Shown here: piece after piece, positions 12,251 to 22,845 of the stretch
Layout: every line of letters starts with the position of its first letter
Numbering within the stretch: the first letter of the stretch is position 1
Origin: Phymorhynchus buccinoides
Lineage: Eukaryota; Mollusca; Gastropoda; Neogastropoda; Raphitomidae
Assembly: GCA_017654935.2 (NCBI GenBank)
Contig: CM065689.1
Span: forward strand, 60,279,474-60,343,473
Reading direction: 5' to 3'
DNA: 64,000 nt
Position numbers and translations under genes: made by a program
The notes under the pieces: generated by a model
What the model was told of the DNA's origin: nothing
What the model saw: the letters and a program-made list of their open reading frames with translations, nothing else
The model's database searches: none

Positions 12251-12511
12251 TATGTGCATGTGCGATGAGCATTAACAAACACTTTATCACAGAGCATGTG
12301 AGGCACAATTTGAGATAGCCCGACCGCTAGCCTTGTCTATGTGCATGTGCGATAAGCATTAACAAACACTTTATCACAGAGCATGTGAGGCACAATTTGA
12401 GATAGCCCGACCGCTAGCCTTGTCTATGTGCATGTGCGATGAGCATTAACAAACACTTTATCACAGAGTATGTGAGGCACAATTTGAGATAGCCCGACCG
12501 CTAGCCTTGTC
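12251..12511. repeat. 87-bp minisatellite, three copies
   Basis: Three copies start with TATGTGCATGTGCGATRAGC at 12251, 12338 and 12425. It lies about 100 bp upstream of exon C, and the copies differ at only two or three positions. Confidence 0.95.
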
Positions 12512-12615
12512 TAACCTCACCGGCGTTTGGCTGAGTGGAGCCCGTGACATGTTATAAGTGTTGTGCCCAAGTGTTAAAGCGGGAGGCCCCTGAACTGTGG
12601 TGTTGTCGGTTGCAG

Positions 12616-12690
12616 AGGGGTGAAGTCCGTTGATAAGCGTGACGGCAGCGGAGCACATAATTGGGGCTCCTACAAAGATGATGTCAACGA
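12616..12690 (+). CDS. SERBP1: SERBP1/HABP4-family gene, exon C
   Basis: A 75-bp exon from the acceptor GTCGGTTGCAG to the donor ACGA|GTAAGT. Joined to exon B it reads ...NDRT then GVKSVDKRDGSGAHNWGS, then YKDDVNE. This matches the vertebrate SERBP1 block DKRGGSGSHNWGTVKDE almost residue for residue. It is the conserved core that follows the RGG region in the family. Both splice phases keep the frame open into exon D. It is short but very diagnostic. Confidence 0.93.
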
Positions 12691-13194
12691 GTAAGTGCCC
12701 CTTCCGCTTTGTTCCCCTTCAGTCTGGGAGAGAGAGAGAGAGAGGCGGAGAGAAAGTGAGCGTCTGGTGAGCTAGAGGCAGGTGCCGCGCCTTGAAGCAA
12801 CTGTGGCTCCTATCTGTGCACGTCCGTAAAGGAAGTAATGTCTGCACAGACCCTCGTAGGAACTGAACTGTTGTAGTGTGCCTGTACAGTCCAGCTTTTT
12901 GCTTCTCAAGGCATTTGCAAGGGTGCATGTGAGCAGGCCCGAAGCCACAATTCAGGCAGTTCAGTGCAGAAGAAAATCTTCCCCCACAAGAAATTGTGCT
13001 CTTGAAGTGAACACTAGATTTAGAGCCGGAAATAACGATTGCTTCCAAGGTTTACGTCATGACATGCACCCATGCATCTGTCAGTGGTCTTTGTGTTAGC
13101 CACATGCTGTCATACAGTGTTCCGTTCTTGTGACGTGGGATTGCTCCGGCACCTGTGTTTGAGGCATAAGCGTGTCTGCGAAAGCGTTGAGGAA

Positions 13195-13290
13195 GGAACA
13201 GGATGGCTTGAGGTGATGACATTTCTGAGTGCCATCTGAGCACTGCACTGCGGTGATGGCTTTTTACCGGATTCTGATCAAGCTGGCTGT
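13195..13290 (+). repeat. Dispersed repeat R1, partial copy
   Basis: Matches the 3' part of the R1 family: GATGACATTTCTGAGTGCCA then TACCGGATTCTGATCAAGCTGG. Fuller copies are at 20151-20367 and 20939-21165, other partial ones near 17040, 22547 and 23343. Confidence 0.8.
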
Positions 13291-13381
13291 TCACAGAGAC
13301 GCTGAGTGAAAGGCAGAACAGGTGCGATTGAAGCAGGCTGTGCAGGGGTTTGTTTTAACGTTGTGTGTTTGTGGGTTCCAG

Positions 13382-13474
13382 GGAGGCGGACACCTCCGCC
13401 AGTCCCGCTGACGTGTCTGGGGAGTGGCCCCAGTCTGCTCCCACTGAACAGACCTCGGAGACTGCGGAACCGAA
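13382..13474 (+). CDS. SERBP1: SERBP1/HABP4-family gene, exon D
   Basis: A 93-bp exon from the acceptor GGGTTCCAG to the donor CCGAA|GTAAGG. It encodes an acidic, Ser/Thr/Pro-rich linker (EADTSASPADVSGEWPQ, then TEQTSETAEP). This position corresponds to the poorly conserved acidic linker between the HNWG block and the MTLDEWKAL block in vertebrate SERBP1. The split-codon phase (2+1) joins exon E in frame. Identification rests on position, phase and composition. Confidence 0.85.
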
Positions 13475-13612
13475 GTAAGGCTTTGAACATTATGATTTGT
13501 GAACACTTTAACGATGGTGACAGATTAATGGAGGGTGGGGGATCGAAGTAAGGCTTTGAACATTGTGATTTGTGAACACTTTAACAATGGTGACAGATTA
13601 ATGGAGGGTGGG
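13467..13612. repeat. 73-bp duplication containing the exon D donor
   Basis: CGAAGTAAGGCTTTGAACAT begins at 13471 and recurs at 13544, with about 70 bp of near identity. The duplicate carries the last four exon bases plus the donor GTAAGG, so there is a second potential donor 73 bp downstream. Using it would include an extra 73 bp, which is not a multiple of three. Confidence 0.9.
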
Positions 13613-13904
13613 GGCGGTGGTGTTACATATTTGAATAAAAGAGTAAATTGGATTCACTGGTGACCCAGCAATCCGGCATGCTTGGCCATGGTAGAGAGCA
13701 GAGAAAGCTGGGATTGGATGGAAGGGATAGGCCAAAGTGTTTCGGCAGTGAAATGGCGGTGGTTATGCTGCTTGTTTTTTTAAAGTTTGTTTCATTTAAT
13801 CAATCCTTTCTCTTTGTGTGAGCATTTCTCTTGTAAATCAGTGGCTCATTGCTGCGATATAAAGAAACAAAAATGAGTTGGTCCAGCTGCCTGCAGTACT
13901 ATGC

Positions 13905-14425
13905 ATTAACAGTGGGGACAGATGGCCTGGGGAGGGTCCCAGGGAGAGTAGTGTTGTTTTCTATGCATTCACAGTGGGGACAGCTGGCCTGGGGAGGGTC
14001 CCATGGAGATGACTTATACGATAATTCTTGGTTCTGTACAGTGACAGTGGGGGGACCCCGGCCAGCCCCAAGGAGGAGGGTCCCAGGGAGATGATCATTG
14101 TTTGTTTGTTCTGTACAGTGATAGTGGGGAGGCCCCGGCCAGCCCCAAGGAGGAGGGTCCCAGGGAGATGATCATTGTTGGTTTGTTCTGTACAGTGACA
14201 GTGGGAAGGCCCCGGCCAGCCCAAGGAGGAGGAGGGTCCCAGGGAGATGATCATTGTTTGTTCTGTACAGTGACAGTGGGGAGGCCCCGGCCAGCCCCAA
14301 GGAGGAGGGTCCCAGGGAGATGATCATTGTTTGTTCTGTACAGTGACAGTGGGAAGGCCCCGGCCAGCCCAAGGAGGAGGGTCCCGGAGGGTCCCAGGGA
14401 GATGATCATTGTTTGTTCTGTACAG
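13905..14425. repeat. Minisatellite of the exon E acceptor region
   Basis: Units of about 71-83 bp repeat the sequence GTTTGTTCTGTACAG, then exon-like GACAGTGGGGAGGCCCCGGC through GAGATGATCATT. Five near-identical copies lie at about 14031, 14110, 14189, 14260 and 14335 before the genuine exon E acceptor at 14425, plus two degenerate ones at 13905-14020. Every good copy has a complete acceptor and would encode [14 protein letters not shown](R/K)E, but lacks the exon body and the downstream donor. Confidence 0.93.
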
Positions 14426-14636
14426 TGACAGTGGGGAGGCCCCGGCCAGCCCCAAGGAGGAGGGTCCCAAGGAGATGACGCTGGATGAGTGGAAGGCCCT
14501 GCAGCGGGGTCAGCGGGCCAAGGCCTCCTTCAACATCCGCAAGGCGGGGGAGGGCGTGGACTCCACCCAGTGGAAGAAGGGCACCGCCTACAAGAAGAAA
14601 CAGGAGGAGGAGGACAGCGAGGAGGAGGAGGAGGAG
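14426..14636 (+). CDS. SERBP1: SERBP1/HABP4-family gene, exon E (MTLDEWKAL block)
   Basis: A 211-bp exon from the acceptor TTCTGTACAG to the donor GAG|GTAAGA. It reads [56 protein letters not shown] and a terminal acidic run. [15 protein letters not shown] is identical to vertebrate SERBP1, and FNIRKxxEGxDxxQWKKG is the matching conserved block of the HABP4/PAI-RBP1 domain. The exon ends at a codon boundary, in phase with exon F. Both ends have been tandemly copied (13905-14425 upstream, 14577-16790 downstream). I chose this acceptor because only this copy continues into the conserved MTLDEWKAL body. Confidence 0.95.
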
Positions 14637-14724
14637 GTAAGAGGAGAGAACGAAGTGTGTGTGGTTGTGAACAATGTTGATTTGGAGGGCACCGCCTACA
14701 AGAAGAAACAGGAGGAGGAGGACT

Positions 14725-14941
14725 TTTAGGTATTAGGTACTTTATAGTCACAGAGGCGTCTGTGAAATTCGGGTTGCTCCCACCTGGAGATCGCGTCACA
14801 GCCAGAAATAAATTTGCATGCGATTTATGTGTGACTGATGAAGGAAAATGGGGGGGGGGGGGGGGGGGGGGTAAATTTTGACCAAATGACAACTTTTTTG
14901 TTGCCACTGGGTTTAACGTATGCTAAGTGCATGGGCACACG

Positions 14942-14972
<31 letters not shown>

Positions 14973-15091
14973 TCCATGTTCAGACCATAAGGCCTAGTGC
15001 AAAGTGAGGAAAAAATCCCCTGTACCCAGGTTCGAACTCGGGTTGACTTGACACGAAGCGGACGCGCTACCACTGTGCCACTCTACACCAC
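14725..15091 (-). mobile_element. tRNA-derived SINE inserted in the exon E donor array
   Basis: Read on the minus strand from 15089 it starts GGTGTAGAGTGGCACAGTGG, with an A-box-like TGGCACAGTGG, then a B-box-like GAGTTCGAACC 35-45 bases later. This is the layout of a tRNA-derived RNA polymerase III promoter. The body contains TTCGGATGAGACAATAAACC and GAGGTCCCGTGTG, a conserved-looking SINE body motif. It separates GAGGAGGAGGAC from CAGCGAGGAGG, words that are adjacent in exon E, so it split one repeat unit. A G run lies at 14850-14870. The exact tail and target duplication are not clear, and I do not assign a family. Confidence 0.8.
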
Positions 15092-15198
15092 AGCGAGGAG
15101 GAGGAGGTAAAGAGGAGAGAACGAAGTGGGTGTGGTTGTGAACCGTGTTGATTTGGAGGGCACCGTCTACAAGAAGAAACAGGAGGAGGAGGTAAAGA

Positions 15199-15873
15199 CA
15201 GACCTGCCTACTGCTACGATTTGGCCGTAGCAGCTACGAAAAATTAAGCTTTGCTACGGAGCTACGGCAACCTTAACGTTGCTACGGAAAAAAACAAATT
15301 GCCGCCGCATTTTATTTTTGCTTTAAGTATAATGCCGTTCCCGGTTTTGTCTGTTTCTAAGAGCAGACGCCGTGTCACGCGCGATAACCTAGTCACTTCC
15401 ATTTTTATCAAAGTGACTGCGCATGCGTTCTTATTACTTTTCTCTGGAAAAAATGGCGGACTCCAGCAGCAGTAGCGATTCGGGAGATGTTTCAAACGAA
15501 GAAAAACGAACCCAAACCAGAAAACGAAACTCATCTGGCACACCATCTTGTTCTAAGAAAAAACATTGGCCTGCTGCACAAGTTATCAAAATATTTTACA
15601 CGGAGGAGTGGCCTTGCATCGTCAGAAGTTGACTCAGTGCGAACCATGCTCGCTGCAGTGCAACCTCTGCCATGCGGACTTCTCTGTGAATCATGGCGAT
15701 AGAGATGATTGCCGTCAACACGTTCAATCGGTGAAACATAGAAGCAGTGCATTTCGGCTCAGGAAGAGAACAAGCCGATTGCAGTCGTTTGTGGATGTAC
15801 GAAAATTTTTGCCATGCTACTGAAAATTGATGGCTGGGCTACTGATTGGGAAAATTCCAAGTAGGCAGGTCTG
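15199..15873 (+). mobile_element. CAG...CTG DNA transposon with BED-like finger fragment, 6-bp TSD
   Basis: Termini CAGACCTGCCTACT and AGTAGGCAGGTCTG are a perfect inverted pair, and TAAAGA flanks both ends (15193-15198 and 15874-15879). The + strand reads MADSSSSSDSGDVSNEEKR from 15451, and downstream in another frame CNLCHADFSVNHGDRDDC. The second is a BED-like C2H2 finger of the kind found at the N terminus of hAT-related transposases. The catalytic region is missing and the frame is broken, so this is a deletion derivative. It sits inside the exon E donor array. Confidence 0.88.
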
Positions 15874-16795
15874 TAAAGAGGAGAGAACGAACTGGGTGTG
15901 GTTGTGAACAGTGTTGATTTGGAGGGCACCGCCTACAAGAAGAAACAGGAGGAGGAGGTAAAGAGGAGAGAACGAATGTGGTTGTGAACAGTGATGATTT
16001 GGAGGGCACCGCCTACAAGAAGAAACAGGAGGAGGAGGTAAAGAGGAGAGAACGATTGTGGTTGTGAACAGTGATGATTTGGAGGGAACCGCCTACAAGA
16101 AGAAACAGGAGGAGGAGGTAAAGAGGAGAGAACGATTGTGTGGTTGTGAACAGTGATGATTTGGAGGGCACCGCCTACAAGAAGAAACAGGAGGAGGTAA
16201 AGAGGAGAGAACGAATGTGGTTGTGAACAGTGATGATTTGGAGGGCACCGCCTACAAGAAGAAACAGGAGGAGGAGGTAAAGAGGAGAGAACGAAGTGTG
16301 TGTGGTTGTGAACAGTGATGATTTGGAGGGCACCGCCTACAAGAAGAAACAGGAGGAGGAGGTAAAGAGGAGAGAACGAATGTGGTTGTGAACAGTGATG
16401 ATTTGGAGGGCACCGCCTACAAGAAGAAACAGGAGGAGGAGGTAAAGAGGAGAGAACGATTGTGTGGTTGTGAACAGTGATGATTTGGAGGGCACCGCCT
16501 ACAAGAAGAAACAGGAGGAGGAGGTAAAGAGGAGAGAACGAATGTGGTTGTGAACAGTGATGATTTGGAGGGCACCGCCTACAAGAAGAAACAGGAGGAG
16601 GAGGTAAAGAGGAGAGAACGATTGTGTGGTTGTGAACAGTGTTGATTTGGAGGGCACCGCCTACAAGAAGAAACAGGAGGAGGAGGAGGTAAAGAGGAGA
16701 GAACGATTGTGTGGTTGTGAACAGTGATGATTTGGAGGGAACCGCCTACAAGAAGAAACAGGAGGAGGAGGTAAAGAGGAGAGAATGAAGTGTGT

Positions 16796-17526
16796 GTGTG
16801 GTTGTGAACAGTGTGTTAATTTGGATGCTCAAATGTCTTTGACGTACTGGGTTTCACTAAACAAAATATTCTGATGCACGAGGTTTTTATTTTGGTCTTT
16901 ATGTTTAGACATTGATCACCTTGAAATTAATGTCCAGCTGACTCCCTAAAAATCTATAGGCATTTTACCCATGGAAATTGACCCCCTGATTTCAAACCTA
17001 GAATTAACGCTGCAACGTCCACAATTCTCGTCTAAATAGACATTGTCGAGTGTTTATGAATTGTATTGCCCATGGCTTAACATGAAGACCATCTGATTGA
17101 CACTGATGGCTTTTTATAGGATTCTGATCAAGCTGGAAAGTTGCGTTGCTAGCTGTTAGGGTGGCTTTGTCAGTCATTCCTAGTGCTGTGTCTAGCTGTT
17201 GGGTGGCTTTGTCAGTCATTGCTAATGTTGTGTCTAGCTGTTAGGGTGGCTTTGTCAGTCATTCCTAGTGTTGTTGTGTCTAGCTGGAAATACAGTATTA
17301 TACAAATCAAGAGATTCACTAACCGCAGCAACAGCGATGTCTTAATTTTTATGAGAAAGGCCAGGCCATGACTGAGTGTTTGAAAAGGACCAATGGATCA
17401 AATATTCTTCCAGTTCCAGTTATCATGGCCTGTTTGGCCTTAGGGTTCACAACTAAAGATAACACAAGGTCTGTAATTGATTATGGGGTAAAAGAGATAA
17501 TATCCTCTCTCCTAGTAACTTTCCTC
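16796..17526. other. Intron sequence with R1 fragment and a 44-bp repeat
   Basis: Contains a partial R1 copy at about 17040-17140 (CTGATTGACACTGATGGC then GGATTCTGATCAAGCTGG) and about three copies of a 42-49-bp unit, TAGCTGTTAGGGTGGCTTTG, at 17150-17285. The remaining sequence shows nothing recognisable. Confidence 0.7.
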
Positions 17527-17529
17527 AAC

Positions 17530-17692
17530 TGAAACTGTAGACCCATTCTCAATAAACTGTAGACCCATTCTCAATAAACTGTAGACCCATTCTCAATAAA
17601 CTGTAGACCCATTCTCAATAAACTGTAGACCCATTCTCAATAAACTGTAGACCCATTCTCAATAAACTGTAGACCCATTCTCAATGACCAAA
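17530..17692. repeat. 22-bp minisatellite
   Basis: Eight perfect or nearly perfect units of CTGTAGACCCATTCTCAATA plus two bases. A short, very homogeneous array. Confidence 0.96.
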
Positions 17693-17912
17693 GTAAATGT
17701 ACAAAGAAACTTGCACAAATAAAAGGGCTTCTGATTGGATCCAGTAAACTGGATAAACAGATTAACCCATACACCATTCATTTTAAGATTTAAATTCTTG
17801 TCAACCTTGCTTTCTTGGAGAAAAGATGGGGTATGTGATGCGAAGGAAGCCATTTGAAATAGAAATTGGATCGTGACATTAGACACCCAAGGTTGATGCT
17901 TTTTTTGTGATA

Positions 17913-19617
17913 TGAGGCAATGTCAAAAGGTGCCATGCCCCACCCCTACCTCACAAAATTGTCCATAACTTAATTTCATGATGCTTATGATCTCAGTGAT
18001 TAGTCTGTCTGTGTTGTAGAAACATTAAAAATGTTTATTAAACAGTAAAAGCTATTGAAGACATCAAATTAAAAAAACTATTAGCAAAAATACCGGCACT
18101 AAATGGCCGAAATCGGCGTGCATTTTGACTGTGGTGAACAGTGCACCACTTGGAGGGCTTGTGGTTCCAAATAGATGCAAATAGCAAACCCATTTTCAGT
18201 TGTATTGTGTTCTTCTGTAATCTTTGCAACTATAATAATGTTCAAAATAAAATGTTCATGTGTATCTTTACGGTAATATGGCCTCAAAGTCGGTATGTTA
18301 CTTGCTACAATTGTCGTCACATTGAGAGCTAGCAGATAACTGTTTACCTTGACTAACAAAAATATGGAACAAGTCTAAAATGAAGGTTATAGATCCATTG
18401 GAAGTTGCTCTTTTTAACACCCATTAGTACAATAGGTTTTTTTTGGTAATAGTTAGCAAAATTACATCATTTATGGATTGTCGTCACGACGTCACAAGTA
18501 ACACTTATGAGCTTTCAATGTTTATTACAATTAAAAAATTCAGTCAACAAGAACGGAACCCACAGTTTCTGTAAACCTTCGACTCAGTGTGCATGCTCAA
18601 TAGCTTTTCCACTCTTTTCAACATCGAAAGAGCGAAGAGAAGGCTCATACATTTTTGTTGTCACAGAGGAATTTATGTCACAAGTAACATAATCTTGTAG
18701 CAAGTAACACACAAACCATAGTTCATTTTTATATCAATTCGATTGAAGCAATAATTTGGATGGAAATATTGACAGCTTGGCACAAAACGTCTTTATTTTG
18801 ATCTACTCTTCTGCTAGTGGGTGCCAAAATTATGTTGTAGGGTAAGAGACCCCCTGTGACGGGAGATCTTGTGGTGTCACATGTCACAAGTAACTCATGA
18901 GTTACGATTTTAAGTTGAAATTAGGCACATTACAAGTTTACTTCACAACACTTTGGCTGCTTCAGTAATACTGAAGCAATATTTCTTGAAAAAGTACTTT
19001 CTTTTCTGTTGGTTTATGAGACTTGATGACTTCAATCACATGTTACTTGCTACCTGTGACAACACTTCAATTTGTCGTCACATGGATTTGTGTAGCAAGT
19101 AACATAAATAAAGTTCTACTCTCTTATTCATTTGGCTTTAATTTTTTCATCATTACTTTACAATATACACATGGAATGTTTCTTTGAAGAAATAAACATT
19201 TGTTTGCTGTTTCTGAGATTTTCTTTTATGGTAGGCAATTGTGTGCGAGTGAGGCAACGACGTATGTGTAGGTGATGATACAAAATTAAGCATAACACAT
19301 GTGTTATTACTAAAGTGTCAAAAACAATTATACCAGATTATTCTAGCAATGTGACTTTATTTATTTATGCTTTATGAAGATGATCTTTGCTTTACTCTTC
19401 ACACAGCATAGTACTTTATGTTGTCACGTGTCACAAGTAACATGCCTCCTGAAGCCAATTTAAAATTGTGATAAATCATAATCTAAGCTAATTTATTCAT
19501 AAATTCACACAAAGTCATTTTATTGGAGTTGAAAAGAAACAGAAAATGTCAAAAGAATGGCTGACAATGACATTCTATTTTTCACTTGCTTGGAAAGCAC
19601 CTTTTGACATTGCCTCA
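17913..19617. mobile_element. 1.7-kb TIR element with TA target duplication
   Basis: TGAGGCAATGTCAAAAGGTG at the left is mirrored exactly at the right end (CACCTTTTGACATTGCCTCA), and TA flanks both ends (17911-17912 and 18618+1000, that is 19618-19619). A TA duplication is characteristic of Tc1/mariner and related groups. No transposase is visible. The interior instead has about eight copies of AAGTAAC or GTTACTT in the context GTCACA, on both strands (near 18297, 18495, 18683, 18704, 18889, 19045, 19099 and 19435). It lies in the intron between exons E and F. Confidence 0.82.
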
Positions 19618-20150
19618 TATAGAAGTTTGGTGGAAAAAATATGATTCAAAATGTGTTTTTTGTTGTGGCGGTAATTAAAAAACCTTTGAGCAGTAAACCC
19701 TGTAGAGAGAGACACCGGTGATGATCAGCCATGCTAATACCGAGGGCTGTGGCGGTCCAGTGTGTGGACGTGACCACAGGTCCATGAGTTCAAACCTTTC
19801 TCATGACCGCTGAGGTGTCTTACCATTGCAGTGACCATCCACATTTCATTCACTCGTCTTTGTTGTTATAGAACCGGACAGCTTAACTGTTCTGGTATTG
19901 TTTGTGCAATTATGCTTGACTTCTTTGAGTGCGGATGTATTTTTAGGTAGGAAACAAAATACTCAAGATGTCAAATTCAAGCTCTTTCTATCGATTTATA
20001 GCTGCCATTTTATATTGTTTAATCAAATCAAGTGATCTTGGTCTGTATGCCATCTAACCAATAAATGTTGATTATCACTGCAATGCATCATCAAAGATAG
20101 AGAAAAACAACTCAAGTAAACGTGGGTGTTCATGAGTATGACAAGTCCTG

Positions 20151-20367
20151 GTTTAATAGTTATTTGGCAGGACACATCAGCTTCGATACCAGTGTGTGAA
20201 ATTTGAAGCGATTATGTGCCGGCATTCCCAAGATATTGTGTGGATATACCAAATGGCAAAGAAACCCTTCCATGACTGCGTTGTCCCTGGCTTGGCATGA
20301 TGACATTCTGAGTGCCATCTGATTGACTGTGATGGTTTTTACCGGATTCTGATCAAGCTGGAAAAGT
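20151..20367 (+). repeat. Dispersed repeat R1, near-full copy
   Basis: About 217 bp from GTTTAATAGTTATTTGGCAG to TTCTGATCAAGCTGG. It is more than 90 per cent identical by eye to 20939-21165. Internal landmarks are ATATTGTGTGGATATACC, AAACCCTTCCATGACTG and GATGACATTCTGAGTGCC. Confidence 0.9.
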
Positions 20368-20663
20368 GATAAAGATGCAACCCAAACTGGTATAAAAGTG
20401 TTCCTCTACGGTCCCTTAATAGTTTTCAACCAATGAAATGGTCTATTTTTAGGACGGCAATAAATGAAAACGAGTCACTACCCCTCTCTTCGTCGTCTTT
20501 GTCTTTTTTTTTTAATCTGCTTATAATTAAAATTTTACTTTAGAATTATAACATATGCTAGCTTTTATTATTATAAACAATACCACAAATTTTCTAAACT
20601 GTACAGTTAAGCATTATTTTAAAAATAATGTTTATGTAATGATGCAAACCTGCCCAGTGTTGA

Positions 20664-20882
20664 CAGACCTGTTTACTCTACTCTTTCCGAGTAGTATTCT
20701 ACTCAATTTGGACCTCTACTACTCTTCAAAACTGAAAATAAAGCTCTTTAATTCTTGATTACTACTCATTTTCAGTGAACATTATTTGATGGTTTAATGA
20801 ATAAAGCTACACATTTTGCACCCAAACTACTCGTTCAGCCATCCAGACTACTCAAGACTTGTGTCGGGGGTAAACAGGTCTG
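20664..20882. mobile_element. CAG...CTG MITE, 219 bp, 6-bp TSD
   Basis: Termini CAGACCTGTTTAC and GTAAACAGGTCTG are a perfect inverted pair flanked by TGTTGA on both sides (20658-20663 and 20883-20888). These are the same termini as the 9778-11929 element, so it is probably an internally deleted derivative of that family. Confidence 0.9.
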
Positions 20883-20938
20883 TGTTGAACGTTTGCGGGA
20901 GACATGTACGCTATGGCGTACATTAGTGTTGACAGAGT

Positions 20939-21165
20939 TAATAGTTATTTGGCAGGACACATCAGCTTCAGGTCATATACCTGTGTGCGAAATTTGAAGC
21001 GATTATGTGCAGGCGTTCCCAAGATATTGTGTGGATATACCAAATGGCAAAGAAACCCTTCCATGACTGTGTTGTCCCTGGCTTGGCATGATGACATTCT
21101 GAGTGCCATCTGATTGACTGTGATGGTTTTTACCGGATTCTGATCAAGCTGGAAAAGTGATAGAG
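20939..21165 (+). repeat. Dispersed repeat R1, near-full copy
   Basis: Same family as 20151-20367, starting GTTAATAGTTATTTGGCAGG and ending TTCTGATCAAGCTGG. A third, 5'-truncated copy at 22547-22660 has AAACCCTTCCATGACTG through to TGATCAAGCTGG. Confidence 0.9.
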
Positions 21166-21179
21166 ATGTTCATGGTGCA

Positions 21180-21925
21180 GCTGTGTAGCTAAAGGCACCA
21201 TTCGTTTAAACTGGCCTGTCTTGCTACGTGTAGCTGCTGCATGCAGTTAAAGGCACCATTCGTTTAAACTGGCCTGTCTTGCTACGTGTAGCTGCTGCAT
21301 GCAGTTAAAGTCACCATTCGTTTAAACTGGCCTGTCTTGCTACGTGTAGCTGCTGCATGCAGTTAAAGGCACCATTCGTTTTAAACTGGCCTGTCTTGCT
21401 ACGTGTAGCTGCTGCATGCAGTTAAAGTCACCATTTGTTTAAACTGGCCTGTCTTGCTACGTGTAGCTGCTGCATGCAGTTAAAGGCACCATTCGTTTAA
21501 ACTGGCCTGTCTTGCTACGTGTAGCTGCTGCATGCAGTTAAAGGCACCATTCGTTTAAACTGGCCTGTCTTGCTACGTGTAGCTGCTGCATGCAGTTAAA
21601 GTCACCAGTTTAAACTGGCCTGTCTTGCTACGTGTACCATTCGTTTAAACTGGCCTGTCTTGCTACGTGTAGCTGCTGCATGCAGTTAAAGTCACCATTT
21701 GTTTAAACTGGCCTGTCTTGCTGCGTGTAGCTGCTGCATGCAGTTAAAGGCACCATTCGTTTTAAACTGGCCTGTCTTGCTACGTGTAGCTGCTGCATGC
21801 AGTTAAAGGCACCATTCGTTTTAAACTGGCCTGTCTTGCTACGTGTAGCTGCTAATGCAGTTAAAGGCACCATTCGTTTTAAACTGGCCTGTCTTGCTGC
21901 GTGTAGCTGCTGCATGCAGTTAATA
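21180..21925. repeat. 58-bp minisatellite
   Basis: About 13 copies of a 58-59-bp unit containing AGCTGCTGCATGCAGTTAAA and AAACTGGCCTGTCTTGCTAC. One copy is shortened near 21605-21640. GCTGCATGCAGT is partly palindromic. Confidence 0.95.
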
Positions 21926-22545
21926 GGTACTCAAGTCATTTTAAAAATTTCAGATCTGATAAATTAAAATATTACCAATGGATAGATATTTTAATTGATA
22001 TAAAAATTATTTTTCTAGCTAGATCAAAAGTTATGGAAATTTTTCGAATGTAGACACCATTTTCCCCCGCAAAGTAAAATGTTAAAAAGTGCCATTTTTA
22101 AGCAGCTGGAACTTTAGTAACTTTACATCAGCATACTTGATTCTGTTGTTACATATAACTGCACACAACTCTGTTTTTTTCAAGCTTCTGACCCAAACCA
22201 ATTTTGAGTTATAAACCTTCAAATATGAGGGGGGGGGGGGGGGGGGGGGGGGAATGCAATTTTCACCTGCAGAAATAATAAATTCAGTCAAAAAATCTTA
22301 TTTTCCTAGCTATTTGACCTACAAAGAAAATAATACACCATAATGCTCAGAATGATTTCTATCTGATGCATGAAAGTGATGAAATAAAGATGGTTTTTTT
22401 CGGAACAACTGACCTTGATTATATCATACCGATGGGTTATTTTGGCACTGTCTCGGAGCAGTTTCCATCATTTTCCTGCCTAAACAAGTATATTTTGGCT
22501 TCAAAATTAAAGATTGTGATAGTGTGTGTATTCAAAGACTAAACT
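21926..22545. other. A/T-rich intron sequence
   Basis: No coding signal. A G tract of about 24 bases lies at 22230-22252. Nothing else recognised. Confidence 0.5.
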
Positions 22546-22546
22546 T

Positions 22547-22660
22547 CAAAGAAACCCTTCCATGACTGCGTTGTCCCTGGCTTGGCGTGATGACATTCTG
22601 AGTGCCATCTGATTGACTGTGATGGTTTTTACCGGATTCTGATCAAGCTGGAAAAGTGAT
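22547..22660 (+). repeat. Dispersed repeat R1, 5'-truncated copy
   Basis: Begins at AAACCCTTCCATGACTG and ends TTCTGATCAAGCTGG. The shared 3' end with variable 5' truncation across the family resembles retroposon behaviour. Confidence 0.85.
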
Positions 22661-22845
22661 AGAGATGTTCACTGTGTAACTGAAAGACAGACGTGTAGCT
22701 GGCGCATGCTCTTACACACACTGTTTAGTGTTGAGTCTTGCTACTTGGCTGTATTTCAATCAAATTCAATTATATATTTATTGAGAACATAAAACTAACG
22801 TGTTGCAGTTTGTTTGAATCTGATAAAAGTTAAGAAGAGATTTAA

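Larger units (their letters stand above)
14577..16795. repeat. About 80-bp minisatellite of the exon E donor region
   Basis: Fourteen units, counting the genuine exon end, each carry GGCACCGCCTACAAGAAG, a GAG run, the donor GAG|GTAAAG and intron sequence GAGAACGAATGTGGTTGTGA. Extra copies start near 14688, 15158, 15925, 16005, 16085, 16166, 16243, 16328, 16414, 16492, 16574, 16654 and 16737. Two insertions interrupt the array (14725-15091 and 15199-15873). Unit length is about 76-85 bp, varying in the GAG and GTG runs. Most units preserve the donor. Confidence 0.95.
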
